In this document: piece after piece, positions 62,861 through 64,000 of the stretch
Numbering within the stretch: position 1 is the first letter of the stretch
How the letters are laid out: the number at the start of each line of letters is the position of its first letter
Origin: Amphibacillus xylanus NBRC 15112
GTDB taxonomy: Bacteria > Bacillota > Bacilli > Bacillales > Amphibacillaceae
Assembly: GCF_000307165.1 (NCBI RefSeq)
Contig: NC_018704.1
Span: 682,001-746,000 of the forward strand
Length of the DNA: 64,000 nucleotides
Reading direction: 5' to 3'
Translations under genes and position numbers: made by a program
Notes under the pieces: generated by a model
The model's input: the letters and a program-made list of their open reading frames with translations, nothing else
Told to the model about the DNA's origin: nothing
Databases searched by the model: none

Positions 62861-63379
62861 TCAGTTATCAGTATTACTATTTAATTTGAATAATTGTTTT
62901 ACTTTATTAAAATCATCTTTGATAGATCCCGATGTATCGGCATTTTTAACTAAATAGATTACTAAATAAACAAAACCTGTATATAAATAAATATCTTTGA
63001 GATCACAAATCCATCTACTAATTAATAGATAATCCAGACTGCCTCCTAAAAGTAACTTATCGGTTATAGAACAAATCGCTCCAGAAATAAATAGAATAAA
63101 GATGAATGTAACGTGTCTATCAACACCAAAAACCCTTTTTATCCGGAAGTACAGAAGAACGAGAATTAATAATAGGACGCTATTTAGAATAGTTAATGTA
63201 GTTGTATTTATACCTAAATTAAAAGTAGAATTAAATATAGACATTTGATCTTGGTTAATATAGGGGGTAAATCCTAAATAATCATTAAAAAATGTAACAT
63301 TTAAATCCATAAAATTAAAATATATAATTGTTTTAATAACCATATCAGTTATAACTAAAGCAAGGATAAAAAACAACAT
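62861..63379 (-). CDS. LspA-like membrane protein in a bacteriocin-like cluster
   Basis: 172 residues, site aggaggt. Four membrane helices, and a pattern resembling signal peptidase II: TDMVIK near the N-terminus (LspA DQ.TK), GAICSITDKLLLGGSLDYLL (LspA GA.GN..DR....VDF) and WICDLKDIYLYTG (LspA FN.AD....G). The two catalytic Asp positions appear kept (Asp in TDK, Asp in LKD) while the usual Asn residues are changed. A basic tail follows. It could process the peptides, give immunity or be an inactive relative; relation to LspA is inferred by eye. Confidence 0.6.
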   Translation of the reverse strand: MLFFILALVITDMVIKTIIYFNFMDLNVTFFNDYLGFTPYINQDQMSIFNSTFNLGINTTTLTILNSVLLLILVLLYFRIKRVFGVDRHVTFIFILFISGAICSITDKLLLGGSLDYLLISRWICDLKDIYLYTGFVYLVIYLVKNADTSGSIKDDFNKVKQLFKLNSNTDN

Positions 63380-63424
63380 TTTAAAACCTCCTAGTGTATC
63401 ATAATATCATCAGCTTTATGTAAT

Positions 63425-63452
63425 TACACCTCACTTCAAAAAGTGAGGTGTA
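63425..63452 (-). terminator. 12-bp hairpin between peptide and membrane genes
   Basis: TACACCTCACTT and AAGTGAGGTGTA pair perfectly around a 4-base loop. No T run follows on the minus strand, so it may be a partial terminator that lowers expression of the downstream membrane genes relative to the peptides. Confidence 0.65.
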
Positions 63453-63464
63453 TAATTCTAACTT

Positions 63465-63644
63465 TTAACGAAATATTTTATTATACAAATTTTTAGCTGG
63501 TGTCCAAATATATGGATGAACCACATTCCTACCAAAACTTTTCCCAATCTCATAGGGATTAAGTTGACGTACTAATTCATTAATGTCAACCGTAATCTTC
63601 CCCCCATTAATTTCGTACAATTCACTTGAACTTAATTCTTTCAT
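63465..63644 (-). CDS. double-glycine leader peptide (bacteriocin-like), peptide 2
   Basis: 59 residues from the ATG at 63644, 9 bases after aaggag; the upstream ATG (63662) overlaps that site and is less likely. The leader MKELSSSELYEINGG is typical of class II bacteriocins and peptide pheromones (LS..EL..I.GG). Cleavage after GG by a PCAT-type transporter would release 44 residues (KITVDINELVRQLNPYEIGK then SFGRNVVHPYIWTPAKNLY...), basic at the C-terminus and without Cys. No transporter gene is in the window. Confidence 0.8.
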   Translation of the reverse strand: MKELSSSELYEINGGKITVDINELVRQLNPYEIGKSFGRNVVHPYIWTPAKNLYNKIFR

Positions 63645-63673
63645 GTTTGATTTCTCCTTCATTTAATAAATAA

Positions 63674-63835
63674 TTATCTTCCTTGATCTTTTTTGGCACA
63701 ACCTTCCATAGAACCTATTAGAAATAAACCAAGAGCTGCTAATGCTATTATACCAGCTGCAGAAAGCCCCCCATTGATGTTAAGGGTCTCATCACTATCT
63801 AGCTCTGAAAAACCTACAGATGACAGATTATTCAT
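63674..63835 (-). CDS. double-glycine leader peptide (bacteriocin-like), peptide 1
   Basis: 53 residues, ATG at 63835 six to seven bases after ggaggtg. The leader MNNLSSVGFSELDSDETLNI NGG ends in a double glycine. The predicted 30-residue mature part is a hydrophobic helix (LSAAGIIALAALGLFLIGSM) with small-residue spacing, followed by EGCAKKDQGR with a single Cys. It lies 29 bases before peptide 2 and both are read from the same strand, like a two-peptide (class IIb) pair. The gene is short and easily missed. Confidence 0.75.
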   Translation of the reverse strand: MNNLSSVGFSELDSDETLNINGGLSAAGIIALAALGLFLIGSMEGCAKKDQGR

Positions 63836-64000
63836 ATTTATCACCTCCAAGAATTATATCAATTATTTATTAGGACATAGCTACTAAATGTGTGCACCCA
63901 TTGTTCACTTACCTAAATATCGATGAGTTAATTTGTACAAGATACTTATTTTTTTATTAACGCATTAAGTATATAATGAATTGATAATTTACAACAACGA
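63836..64000 (-). promoter_or_regulatory. upstream region of the peptide cluster
   Basis: On the minus strand, TATAAT lies about 14 bases before the ribosome site of peptide 1 (plus-strand ATTATA at 63854-63859). No good -35 is seen 17 bases further up. Too short to judge whether more cluster genes lie beyond the edge. Confidence 0.35.

Noticed and set aside
63693-63887. 64-codon plus-strand ORF opposite the peptide genes
   Set aside because: No good ribosome site; the minus strand there has a double-glycine peptide with a strong ribosome site.

Overview
The window is chromosomal DNA of a low-GC, motile, Gram-positive bacterium of the Bacillaceae type (Bacillota). The gene order follows Bacillus subtilis closely: flaG-fliD-fliS-fliT-hpf, secA-prfB-yvjA-ftsE-ftsX-ctpB-minJ, uvrB-uvrA-yvlC-yvlD, hprK-lgt-ppaX-yvoF, trxB, yvcI-rapZ-yvcK-whiA-crh, and glcT-ptsG. 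Regulatory sites also fit this group: a sigma-D promoter before flaG, a LexA box before uvrB, a prfB +1 frameshift site and a GlcT antiterminator target before ptsG. The genus cannot be named from the sequence alone.

Layout. 1-4.9 kb: the end of a histidine kinase, a coupled small ORF plus YugP-type metallopeptidase, late flagellar genes and the hibernation factor. 5-9 kb: an accessory patch with a XylR-like ROK repressor, an operator-promoter, a DUF4340 protein and the fused remains of a regulator and a XylH permease; this looks like a deleted xylose-uptake locus. 9.2-21 kb: secretion, termination and division genes (secA, prfB, ftsEX with an M23 hydrolase, ctpB, minJ), broken by a 0.7-kb repeat element. 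21-31.8 kb: SNF2 helicase, RF3, UvrBA, PspC/YvlD. 32-33.4 kb: a secreted protein with a frameshift in a T9 tract and a small membrane protein. 33.5-45.7 kb: PabBC, HprK, Lgt, PpaX, a GlpD-like flavoprotein, a TPR protein, TrxB, a 6-phospho-beta-glucosidase with an RpiR regulator, a coiled-coil protein and a HesB-like protein. 45.8-46.4 kb: a second copy of the repeat element in the opposite orientation. 46.7-49.1 kb: a metal P-type ATPase and HMA chaperone. 49.3-61 kb: Nudix-RapZ-YvcK-WhiA-Crh, the OpuA glycine-betaine transporter, RlmN, GlcT and glucose PTS EIICBA. 61-64 kb: a decayed IS1380 transposase, then a bacteriocin-like cluster of two double-glycine leader peptides, an LspA-like membrane protein and a tiny membrane protein.

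How genes work together. HprK, Crh, GlcT, PtsG and a candidate cre site before the GH4 gene are parts of glucose-dependent carbon control. FtsEX and the adjacent coiled-coil M23 protein probably form a division or elongation hydrolase module. OpuAA-AB-AC is a complete osmoprotectant importer.

Most interesting signals: (1) the peptide-LspA-like cluster at the right edge, where one peptide gene is very short; (2) two MITE-like elements with terminal inverted repeats, a conserved hairpin and 20-bp tandem arrays of 27 and 21 units; (3) the decayed xylose locus whose operator-promoter now faces a DUF4340 gene; (4) the T9 signal-peptide frameshift.
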